Positions 27,483 to 36,184 of a stretch of DNA of 64,000 bases are shown piece by piece (the first letter of the stretch is position 1; every line of letters begins with the position of its first letter). Source of the DNA: Gp6-AA40 sp963818645 (lineage in GTDB: Bacteria > Acidobacteriota > Vicinamibacteria > Vicinamibacterales > UBA2999); contig CAWFTF010000024.1 of assembly GCA_963818645.1 (NCBI GenBank), forward strand, positions 78,495 through 142,494, read 5' to 3'. The notes under the pieces are model-generated. The model searched no databases. It saw only the letters and a program-made list of their open reading frames with translations, and had not been told where the DNA came from. A program made the translations under genes and the position numbers.

Positions 27483-28922
27483 CATTCCGACGCCGCTTCG
27501 CCCGTTCACCGACAAGAAGGAAGCCGTGGAGGTCAGCGGCACCACAGTCGGTGAGCTGCTCTCTCGATCTCACGACGCGCTACGAGGGACTCCGCAAGCA
27601 TCTCTATGCCGACAACGGCAAGCTGCGGAACTTCGTGAACGTGTATCTGAACGACGAGGACATCCGCTACCTGCAGCGCGAAGCGACGCCGGTCAAGGCC
27701 GGCGACACGCTGAGCATCGTCCCGTCGGTGGCAGGTGGGGCGCCGACTACCGCGGCACCGCCCGAGACCGAGCTCTCGCCGGAAGAGATCAAGCGTTACA
27801 GCCGGCATCTGATCATGCCGGAGATGGGCATGGACGGGCAGCGCAAGCTGAAACAGTCCAGCGTGTTGTGCATCGGCGCCGGCGGACTGGGTTCCCCGGC
27901 TGCGATGTATCTCGCTGCTGCGGGCATCGGCCGCCTCGGCATCGTCGACTTCGACGTCGTTGACTACAGCAATCTGCAGCGACAGTTGCTCCACACGACG
28001 AACGACGTGGGGCGGACGAAGCTCGACGTCAGCGAAGGAAAAGGTCGTTGCGCTGAATCCCAACGTGCAGGTCGACACCTATGAAGAGGCGCTCTCTTCC
28101 GAGAATGCGATGCGTCTCTTCAAGGGCTACGACGTGATTCTGGATGGGACGGACAACTTCCCGACGCGATACCTCGTGAACGATGCGTGCGTGATCTCGG
28201 GGATTCCGAATGCGTACGGCAGCATCTTCCGTTTCGAGGGGCAGGCGTCGGTCTTCGCGACCAAGGACGGCCCGTGCTATCGCTGCCTCTATCCCGAGCC
28301 GCCACCGCCCGGACTCGTTCCGAGCTGCGCTGAGGGTGGAGTGCTCGGCGTGTTGCCCGGCATCATCGGTGTCATTCAAGCCACCGAATCAATCAAGCTG
28401 GTCACGGGCATCGGCGAGCCGCTCATCGGACGCTTCCTGATCTATGACGCGTTGAAGATGAAGTTCCGTGAGCTGAAGTTGAAGAAGGATCCCGAGTGCC
28501 CGGTGTGCGGCCCGAATCCGACCGTCACGAAGCTGATCGACTACGACCAGTTCTGTGGCATCGCCCCGGCTCACGCAACCGAGAACGCTGGAGGAACTGT
28601 GAGCGATTGGGAGATTACGCCGGTCGAGTTGAAGAAGAAGCTCGATGCGGGGGAGACGCCGTTGATTCTCGACGTCCGAGAGCCGAACGAGTATCAGATC
28701 AATCGGATTCCGGGGTCGACGCTGATCCCGCTCGGCGAGCTTCCGAGGCGATATCAGGAATTGCCCCGGGACCGCGAGATCGTGGCCCAGTGCAAGATGG
28801 GCGGCCGCAGCGCGAAGGCGATGGATTTCCTGAAAACCGTCGGGTTCACCAACGTCAAGAACCTGAAGGGCGGAATCCTGGAATGGATCGACAAGGTCGA
28901 TCCGTCTCAGCCCAAGTACTGA
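27466..28922 (+). CDS. CysO-like sulfur carrier fused to MoeZ-type E1 and rhodanese (two frame breaks)
   Basis: The composite has three parts. First is a ubiquitin-fold carrier (MPNTINIPTPLRPF to SIVPSVAGG, ~91 residues). Next is a ThiF/MoeB adenylyltransferase (RYSRHLIMPEMGMDGQ, GAGGLGSP, CYRC and CPVCG zinc cysteines), then a rhodanese with active-site CKMGGRS. The carrier's Gly-Gly (codons 27734-27739) runs on in frame through APTTAAPPETE into the E1 domain with no stop, so the fusion is seen directly. Frame breaks near 27560 (inside the carrier) and 28032 (inside the E1) each need one base skipped; conserved sequence resumes at once. A functional carrier needs a free Gly-Gly end, so cleavage is expected (inference). 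Confidence 0.82.
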
Positions 28923-28935
28923 ATGCCGACCGTTC

Positions 28936-28987
28936 TTGACGGGGTTTCGTAAAGGGGACTAAAATACCGACTGGAGAAGTCGGATAT
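28936..28987 (+). promoter_or_regulatory. iscR promoter with IscR-type palindrome
   Basis: TTGACG (28936-28941), 18-base spacer, TAAAAT (28960-28965), then the perfect palindrome CCGACT-GGAGA-AGTCGG (28967-28983) followed by ATAT. The layout (site over the start of transcription of iscR) matches autorepression as known for E. coli IscR. Confidence 0.72.
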
Positions 28988-28998
28988 CCGGCAATGCC

Positions 28999-29500
28999 AT
29001 GTTGAGGTTGTCGAAAAAGGCTGACTACGCGCTGATCGCAATGAACCACCTTGCGCGAACGCAAGGTAGTCCCTGTGCGTCGACCAGCGCGCGTGATATC
29101 GCGGAGCGATACGACATCCCGATCGAGCTGATGGCGAAGGTTCTTCAGCGCCTCGTTCGGACGGGACTGCTGGTATCGACGCAGGGCACGCGCGGGGGCT
29201 ACATGCTCAGCAGGGCCGCCGGTGTCGATCAGCGTGGCGGACGTGATTCAGGCCATCGACGGCCCGTTTACGGTGACCGCCTGCTCGACGGAGCAGCACG
29301 ATTGCGATCAGTACAGCAAGTGCAACGTGCGCGGCCCGCTCTGGCAGATTCGAGAACGGATCGTCGCGACGCTCGGGATGGTGAGCATCGCGGAGATGGC
29401 TGCAGATAGTGAACCCGCGACCGCAGCGGCGTCGGAACTCGCCGTCGTGCGCAGGAGCGGGATACCAGCAAGCGCGGGCCACGGCCCTCGACAGGGATGA
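28999..29500 (+). CDS. iscR: Rrf2-family Fe-S cluster regulator IscR (frame break near 29218)
   Basis: The N-terminal winged helix (MLRLSKKADYALIAMNHLA...TRGGYMLSR) and the C-terminal part (SVADVIQAIDGP, then three cysteines in ACSTEQHDCDQYSKC) are in different frames, joined if one base is skipped in GGGCCGCCGGTG near 29218. The cysteine spacing (x6, x5) fits [2Fe-2S] ligation. Length after joining is about 166 residues, normal. The stop overlaps the iscS start (ATGA). It should repress or activate the isc operon according to cluster supply. Confidence 0.88.
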
Positions 29501-30717
29501 CGATGAAGCTTCCGATTTACTTGGATTACCACGCCACCACGCCGGCCGATCCGCGCGTGGTCGAGGCGATGCTCCCGTACTTCACCCAGCAGTTCGGCAA
29601 CGCCGCGAGCCGCAATCACGCGTTCGGCTGGGAAGCCGAGGAGGCGGTGGAGAACGCGCGCAAGCAGGTCGCCGATCTGATCGGGGCGAGCGCCAAGGAA
29701 GTGATCTTCACGAGCGGCGCAACCGAGTCGAACAACCTGGCGATCAAGGGCGTCGCGGAGATGTACCGCGAGAAGGGCAATCACATCATCACCTGCGTCA
29801 CCGAGCACAAGGCCGTCATCGATACGTGCAAGAAGCTCGAGAAGCAGGGCGCTCGCGTGACGTATCTGCCGGTCCAGAAGGACGGACGCATCAATCTCGA
29901 CGAACTGCGCGCCGCGATCACGGACAAGACGATCCTCATCACCATCATGACGGCGAACAACGAGATCGGCGTGCTGCAGCCGATCGCCCAGATTGGTGCG
30001 ATTGCGAAAGAGAAGGGGATCCTGTTCCACACCGACGCGGTCCAGGCGGTCGGTAAGGTTCCCGTCAACGTCAATGAGATGAAGGTCGATCTGCTGTCGC
30101 TCAGCGCGCACAAGATGTACGGCCCGAAGGGTGTCGGCGCGCTGTATGTGCGCCGTCGCAATCCGCGCGTGCTGCTCTCAGAGCAGATCAGCGGTGGTGG
30201 TCACGAGCGCGGCATGCGATCGGGCACGCTCAACGTGCCGGGCATCGTGGGCCTCGGCAAGGCCGCCGAGTTGTGCCGGCTCGAGATGGTGGCGGACACC
30301 GAACGACTGAGCAAGCTGCGCGATCGCCTGAACGCGGGGCTTCACAAGAACCTCGACGAGCTCTACGTCAACGGCTCACTGGAGCATCGCCTGCCGCACA
30401 GCCTGAACATCAGCTTCGCGTACGTCGAAGGCGAATCGCTGCTGATGGGCATCAACGATGTGGCGGTCTCTTCGGGCTCGGCTTGCACCTCTGCGAGCCT
30501 GGAGCCGTCCTACGTATTGAAGGCGCTTGGTGCGGGCGACGATCTCGCGCACTCGTCCATTCGTTTCGGCCTCGGCCGCTGGACGACGGAAGAAGAGGTC
30601 GACTACGTGATCGACAAGTTGACGAACGTCGTGCGCCGGCTGCGTGAGATGTCGCCGCTCTATGAAATGGTCAAAGAAGGCGTGGACCTGTCGAAGATGC
30701 AGTGGGTGACTCACTAA
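29497..30717 (+). CDS. iscS: Cysteine desulfurase IscS
   Basis: 406 residues, PLP enzyme releasing sulfur from cysteine for Fe-S clusters and tRNA thiolation. The PLP lysine is in SLSAHKMYGPKG, and the catalytic cysteine in SSGSACTSASLEPSYVL on the mobile loop. MKLPIYLDYHATTPADPRV is a typical N-terminus. Complete and uninterrupted. Confidence 0.96.
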   Translation: MTMKLPIYLDYHATTPADPRVVEAMLPYFTQQFGNAASRNHAFGWEAEEAVENARKQVADLIGASAKEVIFTSGATESNNLAIKGVAEMYREKGNHIITCVTEHKAVIDTCKKLEKQGARVTYLPVQKDGRINLDELRAAITDKTILITIMTANNEIGVLQPIAQIGAIAKEKGILFHTDAVQAVGKVPVNVNEMKVDLLSLSAHKMYGPKGVGALYVRRRNPRVLLSEQISGGGHERGMRSGTLNVPGIVGLGKAAELCRLEMVADTERLSKLRDRLNAGLHKNLDELYVNGSLEHRLPHSLNISFAYVEGESLLMGINDVAVSSGSACTSASLEPSYVLKALGAGDDLAHSSIRFGLGRWTTEEEVDYVIDKLTNVVRRLREMSPLYEMVKEGVDLSKMQWVTH

Positions 30718-30755
30718 GGTCAAAAGTCAAAAGGTCAAAGGCAAAGGTGAAGTGA
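30718..30755 (+). repeat. Single-arm heptad-like repeat, GTCAAAA class
   Basis: GGTCAAAA, GTCAAAA, GGTCAAA, GGCAAAG words fill the whole iscS-iscU gap. There is no inverted partner. The last GGTGAAGTGAA may double as the iscU ribosome binding site. Confidence 0.6.
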
Positions 30756-30756
30756 A

Positions 30757-31188
30757 ATGGCTTATTCGAACAAAGTGATCGACCACTACGAGAACCCGCG
30801 CAACGTCGGGTCGCTTCCCAAGGACAGCGCCGACGTCGGGACGGGGCTGGTCGGCGCACCGGAGTGCGGCGACGTCATGAAGCTTCAGGTCCTGGTGAAT
30901 CCTGAGACCGGCATCATCGACGACGCGAAGTTCAAGACCTTCGGGTGCGGCTCGGCGATCGCCAGCTCCAGCCTCGCAACCGAGTGGCTGAAGGGGAAGA
31001 CCGTCGATCAGGCGCTTGCGATCAAGAACACCGACATCGTCGCGGAGTTGTCACTGCCGCCGGTGAAGATTCACTGCTCGGTTCTTGCCGAGGACGCGAT
31101 CAAGGCCGCGATCGCGGACTACAAGACCAAGCAGGAAAAAGAGAAGGGCGTTCCGGCAACTGCAGGTCACGCGCAGCCGAACGCTTAA
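30757..31188 (+). CDS. iscU: Fe-S cluster scaffold protein IscU
   Basis: 143 residues. The three cluster cysteines are visible: ECGDVM, FGCGSAI and IHCSVLAEDA, along with the HscA-recognition motif LPPVK. The C-terminal tail (KQEKEKGVPATAGHAQPNA) is slightly long. Confidence 0.95.
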   Translation: MAYSNKVIDHYENPRNVGSLPKDSADVGTGLVGAPECGDVMKLQVLVNPETGIIDDAKFKTFGCGSAIASSSLATEWLKGKTVDQALAIKNTDIVAELSLPPVKIHCSVLAEDAIKAAIADYKTKQEKEKGVPATAGHAQPNA

Positions 31189-31189
31189 G

Positions 31190-31270
31190 CAACTCCCAGC
31201 TCCCAAGACGCCAACTCCCAACGCTGTTTGGGGTTTGGATTGGAAATTGGGGGTTGGTAGTTGGGAATTG
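31190..31270. repeat. Inverted heptad repeat, GGGAGTT class, between iscU and iscA
   Basis: Left arm AACTCCC, AGCTCCC, CAACTCCC (31190-31222) and right arm TTGGGGT, TTGGATT, TTGGGGG, TTGGTAG, TTGGGAA (31228-31270). The right arm ends 3 bases before the iscA ATG. Confidence 0.8.
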
Positions 31271-31272
31271 AC

Positions 31273-31596
31273 ATGATTGAGATCTCTGAGACCGCCGCAC
31301 GCAAGATTCAATCGCTCATGTCCAAGCAGGGCATCAGCGATGGCGGTCTTCGTGTGGGCGTGAAGGGTGGAGGCTGCTCCGGGTTGAGTTACACATTCGC
31401 CTGGGAGCGGCAGCCACGTCTCGGCGACGAGGTCTTCGAGGGACACGGCGCGAAGATCTTCGTGGACAAGAAGAGCTTGTTGTTTCTCAAGGGGACGACG
31501 CTCGACTACGACACTGCGCTCCTGACGAAGGGCTTCGTGTTCAACAATCCGAACGCGAAGCAGACCTGCGGTTGCGGCAGCTCCTTTGGGGCGTAG
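31273..31596 (+). CDS. iscA: Fe-S cluster A-type carrier IscA
   Basis: 107 residues from ATG 31273; an in-frame TTG at 31261 lies in the repeat arm and is rejected as start. The three conserved cysteines are GGGCSGLSY and the C-terminal TCGCGSSF. Complete and of normal length. Confidence 0.93.
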   Translation: MIEISETAARKIQSLMSKQGISDGGLRVGVKGGGCSGLSYTFAWERQPRLGDEVFEGHGAKIFVDKKSLLFLKGTTLDYDTALLTKGFVFNNPNAKQTCGCGSSFGA

Positions 31597-31602
31597 CCGT
31601 TC

Positions 31603-31675
31603 CGTAGGCGGTATGCAGTAGGCAGTATGCCGGCTACGACGCACGGCCTACCGCCTACCGCTTACTGCCTACTGC
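31603..31675. repeat. Inverted heptad repeat, AGGCAGT class, between iscA and hscB
   Basis: Left arm GTAGGCG, GTATGCA, GTAGGCA, GTATGCC (31604-31631). Right arm CTACCGC, CTACCGC, TTACTGC, CTACTGC (31648-31675). The period is exactly 7 in both arms, and they are complementary. Confidence 0.85.
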
Positions 31676-31685
31676 AAAGTGCCCG

Positions 31686-32432
31686 ATGACTCCCGACCCG
31701 ATTCCTGCCCAGCCTGTCGCGACACTGGAGTGCCGAAACTGCGGTGCCGGCGCGCCCGTTGACGAGCACTTCTGTCCGCAGTGCAGCCGGATCCTGGCGC
31801 TCGGACGGCACGGTGACTACTTTTCGTTCTTCGGGTTGCCGCGGCGGCTTGTGATCGATCAGGCGCAGCTCGAGCGACGGTTCCGCGATTTGAGCCGCCA
31901 GTTTCACCCGGACTATTTCTACAACGCGGCGGCCACGGAACGGCTCGCAAGTCTGGAGCGGTCGTCGTATCTGAACGACGCGTATCGCGCGCTGCGCAAT
32001 CCGATCTCGCGGATCGAGCATCTGCTCGCGATCGAAGGGTTGCCGCCGGCGAAGTCGGAAGACCCGTCGACGAGCTCAGGGCAGGCGGCATCGAAGGTTC
32101 CGCCCGGGCTGCTCGAGGAAGTGTTCGAGTTGAACGAACAGCTCGACGAGATTCGTGAGTCGCGTGAGTCAGGCGGCGATCCGGCTGCGCTGCGCGAGCG
32201 GCTCGAGTCGGCGCGCAAACCGATCGACCTGAAGCGCGAGGAGCACGAGCGCGAAGTCGAAGCGCTGAGCGCACAGTGGGACCGGCAGGCAATGGCGAGT
32301 CCCGCGGAGAAACGCGCGACGCTCGACGCGCTGCGCGAGCGCTTGCTGGAACGGAACTACATCAACAACCTGTTGGCCTCCATCGATCGCGAGGCCCAGA
32401 GCCTGGAGCCGAAAGCCGAGAGCCGTGGGTAA
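31686..32432 (+). CDS. hscB: J-domain co-chaperone HscB with N-terminal zinc ribbon
   Basis: 248 residues. A CxxC..CxxC zinc ribbon (ECRNCGAG and HFCPQCSR, residues ~16-36) precedes the J domain with HPD in QFHPDYF. The C-terminal helical domain that binds IscU follows. The zinc ribbon is as in mitochondrial HSC20 and absent from E. coli HscB. A short insert DPSTSSGQA interrupts the linker (see repeat entry). The start of hscA overlaps its end. Confidence 0.9.
   Translation: MTPDPIPAQPVATLECRNCGAGAPVDEHFCPQCSRILALGRHGDYFSFFGLPRRLVIDQAQLERRFRDLSRQFHPDYFYNAAATERLASLERSSYLNDAYRALRNPISRIEHLLAIEGLPPAKSEDPSTSSGQAASKVPPGLLEEVFELNEQLDEIRESRESGGDPAALRERLESARKPIDLKREEHEREVEALSAQWDRQAMASPAEKRATLDALRERLLERNYINNLLASIDREAQSLEPKAESRG
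32061..32090 (+). repeat. In-frame mini-palindrome insert (DPSTSSGQA) in hscB
   Basis: GACCCGTCGACGAGCTCAGG and the following GCAGGCGG encode DPSTSSGQA; the other strand reads ACPELVDGS. This sequence type occurs as a dispersed short repeat within genes of many environmental genomes (recalled, not searched). It sits in the linker between the J domain and the helical domain, where an insert is tolerable. Confidence 0.65.
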
Positions 32433-34295
32433 AGTCGTAGGAATCGATCTCGGGACGACGAACAGTCTCGTCGCGTACGTGCGCGACGGCGTGCCGCAGG
32501 TGATTCGGGACGCGTCGGGCGATGGGCTCGTGCCGTCGGTCGTGTCTCTCGGCGAGGATGGGACCTTCTTCGTGGGCCGCGAGGCGCAGCGGCGTCTGCT
32601 GACGGCTCCGTCGCGCAGCGTCTACTCGGTCAAGCGATTCATGGGCCGCGGCATCGATGACGTCCGAGGTGAAGCGGAACTGCTGCCGTTCAGGGTTGGC
32701 GGTGAAGCCGGAGGCGTCGTCCGCATCGGGCTGGACGATCGTGAGTTCACGCCGCCGGAGATCTCTGCGTTCGTGCTTCGCGAATTGAAACAGCGCGCGG
32801 AAGATCATTTCCGCGAGCAGGGTGAGTTCGATTTCGAAGTCGATCGCGCCGTCATCACCGTGCCCGCCTATTTCAACGACGCGCAACGAACGGCGACGCG
32901 CGACGCCGGCCGGCTGGCCGGGCTCGAAGTGCTGCGCATCGTGAACGAGCCGACAGCCGCATCGCTCGCCTACGGCCTCGATCGCCGCGACCGCGGCATC
33001 ATCGCGGTCTACGACCTTGGCGGCGGCACGTTCGACATCTCGATCCTCAAGGTCGAAGATGGCGTGTTCCAGGTGCTCGCCACCAACGGCGACACGCATC
33101 TGGGTGGCGACGACATCGATCGGCTCCTCGTGGAGTTGGTGCTGCGTGAGGTCGACCGAGAACAGGATCCGTCCCACGAGCAGGGCGGGTTTTGCACTCC
33201 AGACCAGCCGAAGATATTCAGGCGATCCGCAAGGCCGTGATTGCCGCGAAGCACGATCTCACGGATGTCGAGGAAACCGAGATTCGTCTCGAATCGCTCG
33301 ACTACCGGCGACGGATCACGCGCGGCGAGTTCGAGCGACTGATTCGTCCGCTTGTCGAGCGAACGATTCAACCCGTTCGTCAGGCTCTCGCCGACGCAGG
33401 CCTCGAGCCGGCCGAAGTGGACGAGGCTGTCCTCGTTGGCGGCTCGACGCGAGTGCCATTCGTTCGACGGATCGTGTCGGAGCTGTTCGGCCGAACGCCG
33501 CACAGTGAGCTGAACCCGGATGAAGTCGTGGCGCTCGGTGCTGCCGTGCAGGCCGACATTCTGATCAGCGGCCGCCGCGAGATGCTGCTGCTCGACGTCA
33601 CTCCACTCAGCCTCGGTATCGAAACGATGGGCGGAGTGGTGTCGAAGATCATCCTGCGCAACTCGACGATCCCGGCAAGCGGACGCGAGATGTTCACGAC
33701 CGGCGTCGACAATCAGACGTCGGTGGATATTCACGTACTGCAGGGCGAACGTGAACTGGCGAACGACTGCCGCTCACTCGCGCGGTTCAAGCTGCGCGGT
33801 ATCCCGCCGATGCCGGCGGGTCTGCCGCGTATCGAAGTGAGGTTCCAGATCGACGCGAACGGAATCCTCAGTGTCGCGGCGTCGGAGCTGCGCACGAACA
33901 TCGCGCAGACGATCGAGGTCAAGCCGTCGTACGGCCTGACGGACCAGGAAGTGGAGCGCATGCTCATCGAGTCGTTCGAGCACGCGCAGGCCGACATCGA
34001 AGCGCGCCTGCTGATCGAGGCGCGCAACGAAGGGGAGTCGGTGATCACGGCGACGGAGAAGACGCTGCGCCGGCCGGACTTCCCGGAGATCGCCGCCGCC
34101 GATTTGCAGCCTGGTGAGCACGAGAAGATCCAGTCCGCCCTCGACGCGTTGAAGCAGGTAATGGGTGGCGCCGATCGCGACGCGGTTCGCGACCTGACAC
34201 ACGCCCTCAATCACGCCACACAGCACCTGGCAGAAGTCATGATGAACCGCGGCGTTCGCGAAGCGCTCGCTGGCAAAAATGTCAAAGATGTTTAA
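32425..34295 (+). CDS. hscA: Hsp70-type chaperone HscA (frame break near 33187)
   Basis: The ATPase half starts with GTG at 32425 (VGIDLGTTNSLVAYV) and shows YDLGGGTFDISIL and EPTAASLAYG. The frame then shifts near 33180-33192. The second frame carries VGGSTRVPFVRR and the substrate-binding domain (VTPLSLGIETMGG, NGILSVAASE). The composite of about 620 residues is normal for HscA. Unlike most breaks here, this one needs a base added (or two skipped). It works with HscB to release clusters from IscU. Confidence 0.9.
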
Positions 34296-34308
34296 GGAGA
34301 GCGCATTC

Positions 34309-34437
34309 TGGATTGACTGATCTTTGATTGGTGATTCGTTGTTGATTGGGGATTGTCGATTGATGATTGGCTCGGCCAATCTCAATATCAGAAATCACAG
34401 ATCAACAGGGAATCACAGATCGAGAATCATGAAATCT
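34309..34437. repeat. Inverted heptad repeat, TGATTGT class, between hscA and fdx
   Basis: Left arm TGATTGG, GGATTGT, CGATTGA, TGATTGG (34309-34372). Right arm of CCAATC, AATCACAGATC and similar complementary words (34376-34437). It fills nearly the whole 155-base gap. Confidence 0.8.
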
Positions 34438-34450
34438 CCAATGCTTTGAA

Positions 34451-34870
34451 ATGCCCAAAGTCACCTTCATCAAGGACGGTAAGGAAACGACCGTGGAGTT
34501 CGAGCACGGCAAGCTCGAATATCAGCATCACGGGCTGCCGGAATCGTTTCTCGACGTGGCGATGAACCTCGGTATTCCGCTGGAACATGCCTGTGGCGGA
34601 AGCTGCGCCTGCACGACGTGCCATCTCATCATCCGCGAGGGAGCGCAGAACCTGAGCGAAGAGCAGGACAACGAGCTCGATCGTCTCGACACGGCGTGGG
34701 ATTTGACGACGAGCTCGCGGCTCGGGTGTCAGGCGGTCATCAAGGGCGACGTCGTAGCCGAGTTCCCGATGTATACGAGGAACTACGTGCAGGAGGGCGG
34801 CGCGATTCAACTCGGCAAGTCCGAAGAGCAAGGCGATCGAGACAAGGATCGCGACGGAGCCCGGCCATGA
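34451..34870 (+). CDS. fdx: [2Fe-2S] ferredoxin of the Isc system
   Basis: 139 residues. Cluster cysteines are in HACGGSCACTTCHL plus a distal one in RLGCQAVI. It supplies electrons for Fe-S assembly. A charged C-terminal tail (about 20 residues) extends beyond the usual end. Its stop overlaps the iscX start (ATGA). Confidence 0.93.
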   Translation: MPKVTFIKDGKETTVEFEHGKLEYQHHGLPESFLDVAMNLGIPLEHACGGSCACTTCHLIIREGAQNLSEEQDNELDRLDTAWDLTTSSRLGCQAVIKGDVVAEFPMYTRNYVQEGGAIQLGKSEEQGDRDKDRDGARP

Positions 34871-35070
34871 AATGGACGAACTCTGAAGACATCGGGATTG
34901 CCCTCTTTGAAAAGTTTCCAGCGGTTGACCCGCTCACGGTCCGGTTTACGGACCTGCGCGAAAGGGTGATGGGGCTCGACGGTTTCGACGATGACCCCAA
35001 GGCATCGAACGAACCGAAGCTCGAGGCTATCCAGATGGCTTGGTACGAAGAATGGAAGGACAACCACTAG
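34867..35070 (+). CDS. iscX: IscX-like Fe-S assembly protein
   Basis: 67 residues, all acidic-rich, with MKWTNSEDIGIALFEKFP and the final AWYEEWKD typical of IscX, which binds IscS and iron. It ends the isc operon. Confidence 0.93.
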   Translation: MKWTNSEDIGIALFEKFPAVDPLTVRFTDLRERVMGLDGFDDDPKASNEPKLEAIQMAWYEEWKDNH

Positions 35071-35117
35071 GGAGGGAGGAGAGAAACCGGTAAGATATGC
35101 CGGCCGTCTAAAAAGAT

Positions 35118-35495
35118 ATGAGCTGCCGCCACATCCTTGCTGCGGCGTTTCTGTTGTCTACGCTGGCTCTGCCTGCCACGGCGCAGGACAAGGTCGACGT
35201 GGCCAAGCTGCCCGTCAACCTGGCGCGACTTCAAAAACAACTGCAACAGACGACAGTCCGCGACGAAAGTGTGGGGCTCAACCTCCGATATGTCGTGGAC
35301 GTGTACGGGCAGGCTCCTCGGATCGAGCTTTTCCCAAAACGCGAGCCGGGCTTGTTCACGGGCCCGCCGCCGTACGGCGCCCCGACGCACCGCCAGATGA
35401 TCGAGCAGATCACGCCGCAGGAATATCGCGCGCCCGCCGCCGATTTTTCGGCGCTCTCCCGCTGGTTCGCCGACAAGTCGAAGGACAAGAAGTAA
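35118..35495 (+). CDS. Exported hypothetical protein
   Basis: 125 residues with a clear signal peptide (MSCRHILAAAFLLSTLALPATAQ). The mature part is basic/proline-rich, with GLFTGPPPYGAPTHRQM and a lysine-rich end. Not recognised. It lies between iscX and mqnB on the same strand. Confidence 0.6.
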   Translation: MSCRHILAAAFLLSTLALPATAQDKVDVAKLPVNLARLQKQLQQTTVRDESVGLNLRYVVDVYGQAPRIELFPKREPGLFTGPPPYGAPTHRQMIEQITPQEYRAPAADFSALSRWFADKSKDKK

Positions 35496-35505
35496 TCTAA
35501 CAACC

Positions 35506-36184
35506 GTGCGGGTACTGCTCGTCGCGGCCACAGAGGCCGAGGTCAGCCCTCTTGTCGCGGGATTGGGTCGCGCCTCGGCCGTCGGGCCGAGGGTCACGCG
35601 CTATCAGGGCAGCGGTCATGACATCGACATCCTGATCAGCGGCGTCGGAATGGTGGCGACCGCCACGTGGTGTTCGCGTGTACTTTCCGCCGAACGATTC
35701 GACGTCGCGCTCAACCTCGGTGTCTGCGGCAGCTTCAAGCCGGAGATCTTTCCTGGCGCCGTCGTGCACGTGGTGTCCGATCGTCTGGCAGAACTGGGCG
35801 CCGAGGACGACGATACGTTTCTCACGATTCAGGAGATGAACCTGCTCTGGTGATGACGAGTTCCCGTTCACAGGTGGACGACTGGTCAATGCGTCACCAC
35901 CGGTGCTCGGAGTGCTCGCCAGCATGCGAGCCGTCAACGGCATCACGGTGAACACGGTGCACGGCAACGACGACTCCATCGCTCGTGTGACGAAACGCTT
36001 TTCGCCTGACGTCGAGAGCATGGAAGGCGCAGCCTTCATGTACGCCTGCCTGATTCAAGGTGTGCCCTTCGCGCAGGTGCGGGCGGTCTCGAACATGGTC
36101 GAGCGACGAAATCGGGCGGCCTGGAAGCTCACTGAGGCGATCGCGAACCTGGGCACCGTTACCCGACAGATTCTGGAGCCATGA
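35506..36184 (+). CDS. mqnB: Futalosine hydrolase MqnB (frame break near 35848)
   Basis: The first frame from GTG 35506 reads MRVLLVAATEAEVSPLV and NLGVCGSF and ends early at LLW-stop. Skipping the T in CTCTGGTGATGAC restores GDDEFPFTGGRLVN...SPDVESMEGAAFMYACL to 36184. The nucleoside-phosphorylase-like fold with SMEGAA fits futalosine hydrolase, which removes hypoxanthine in menaquinone synthesis. About 226 residues when joined. It overlaps mqnD by ATGA, which confirms the pathway. Confidence 0.88.

Noticed and set aside
31261..31275. TTG start for iscA at 31261
   Set aside because: It lies in the repeat arm; ATG 31273 gives the standard IscA N-terminus.
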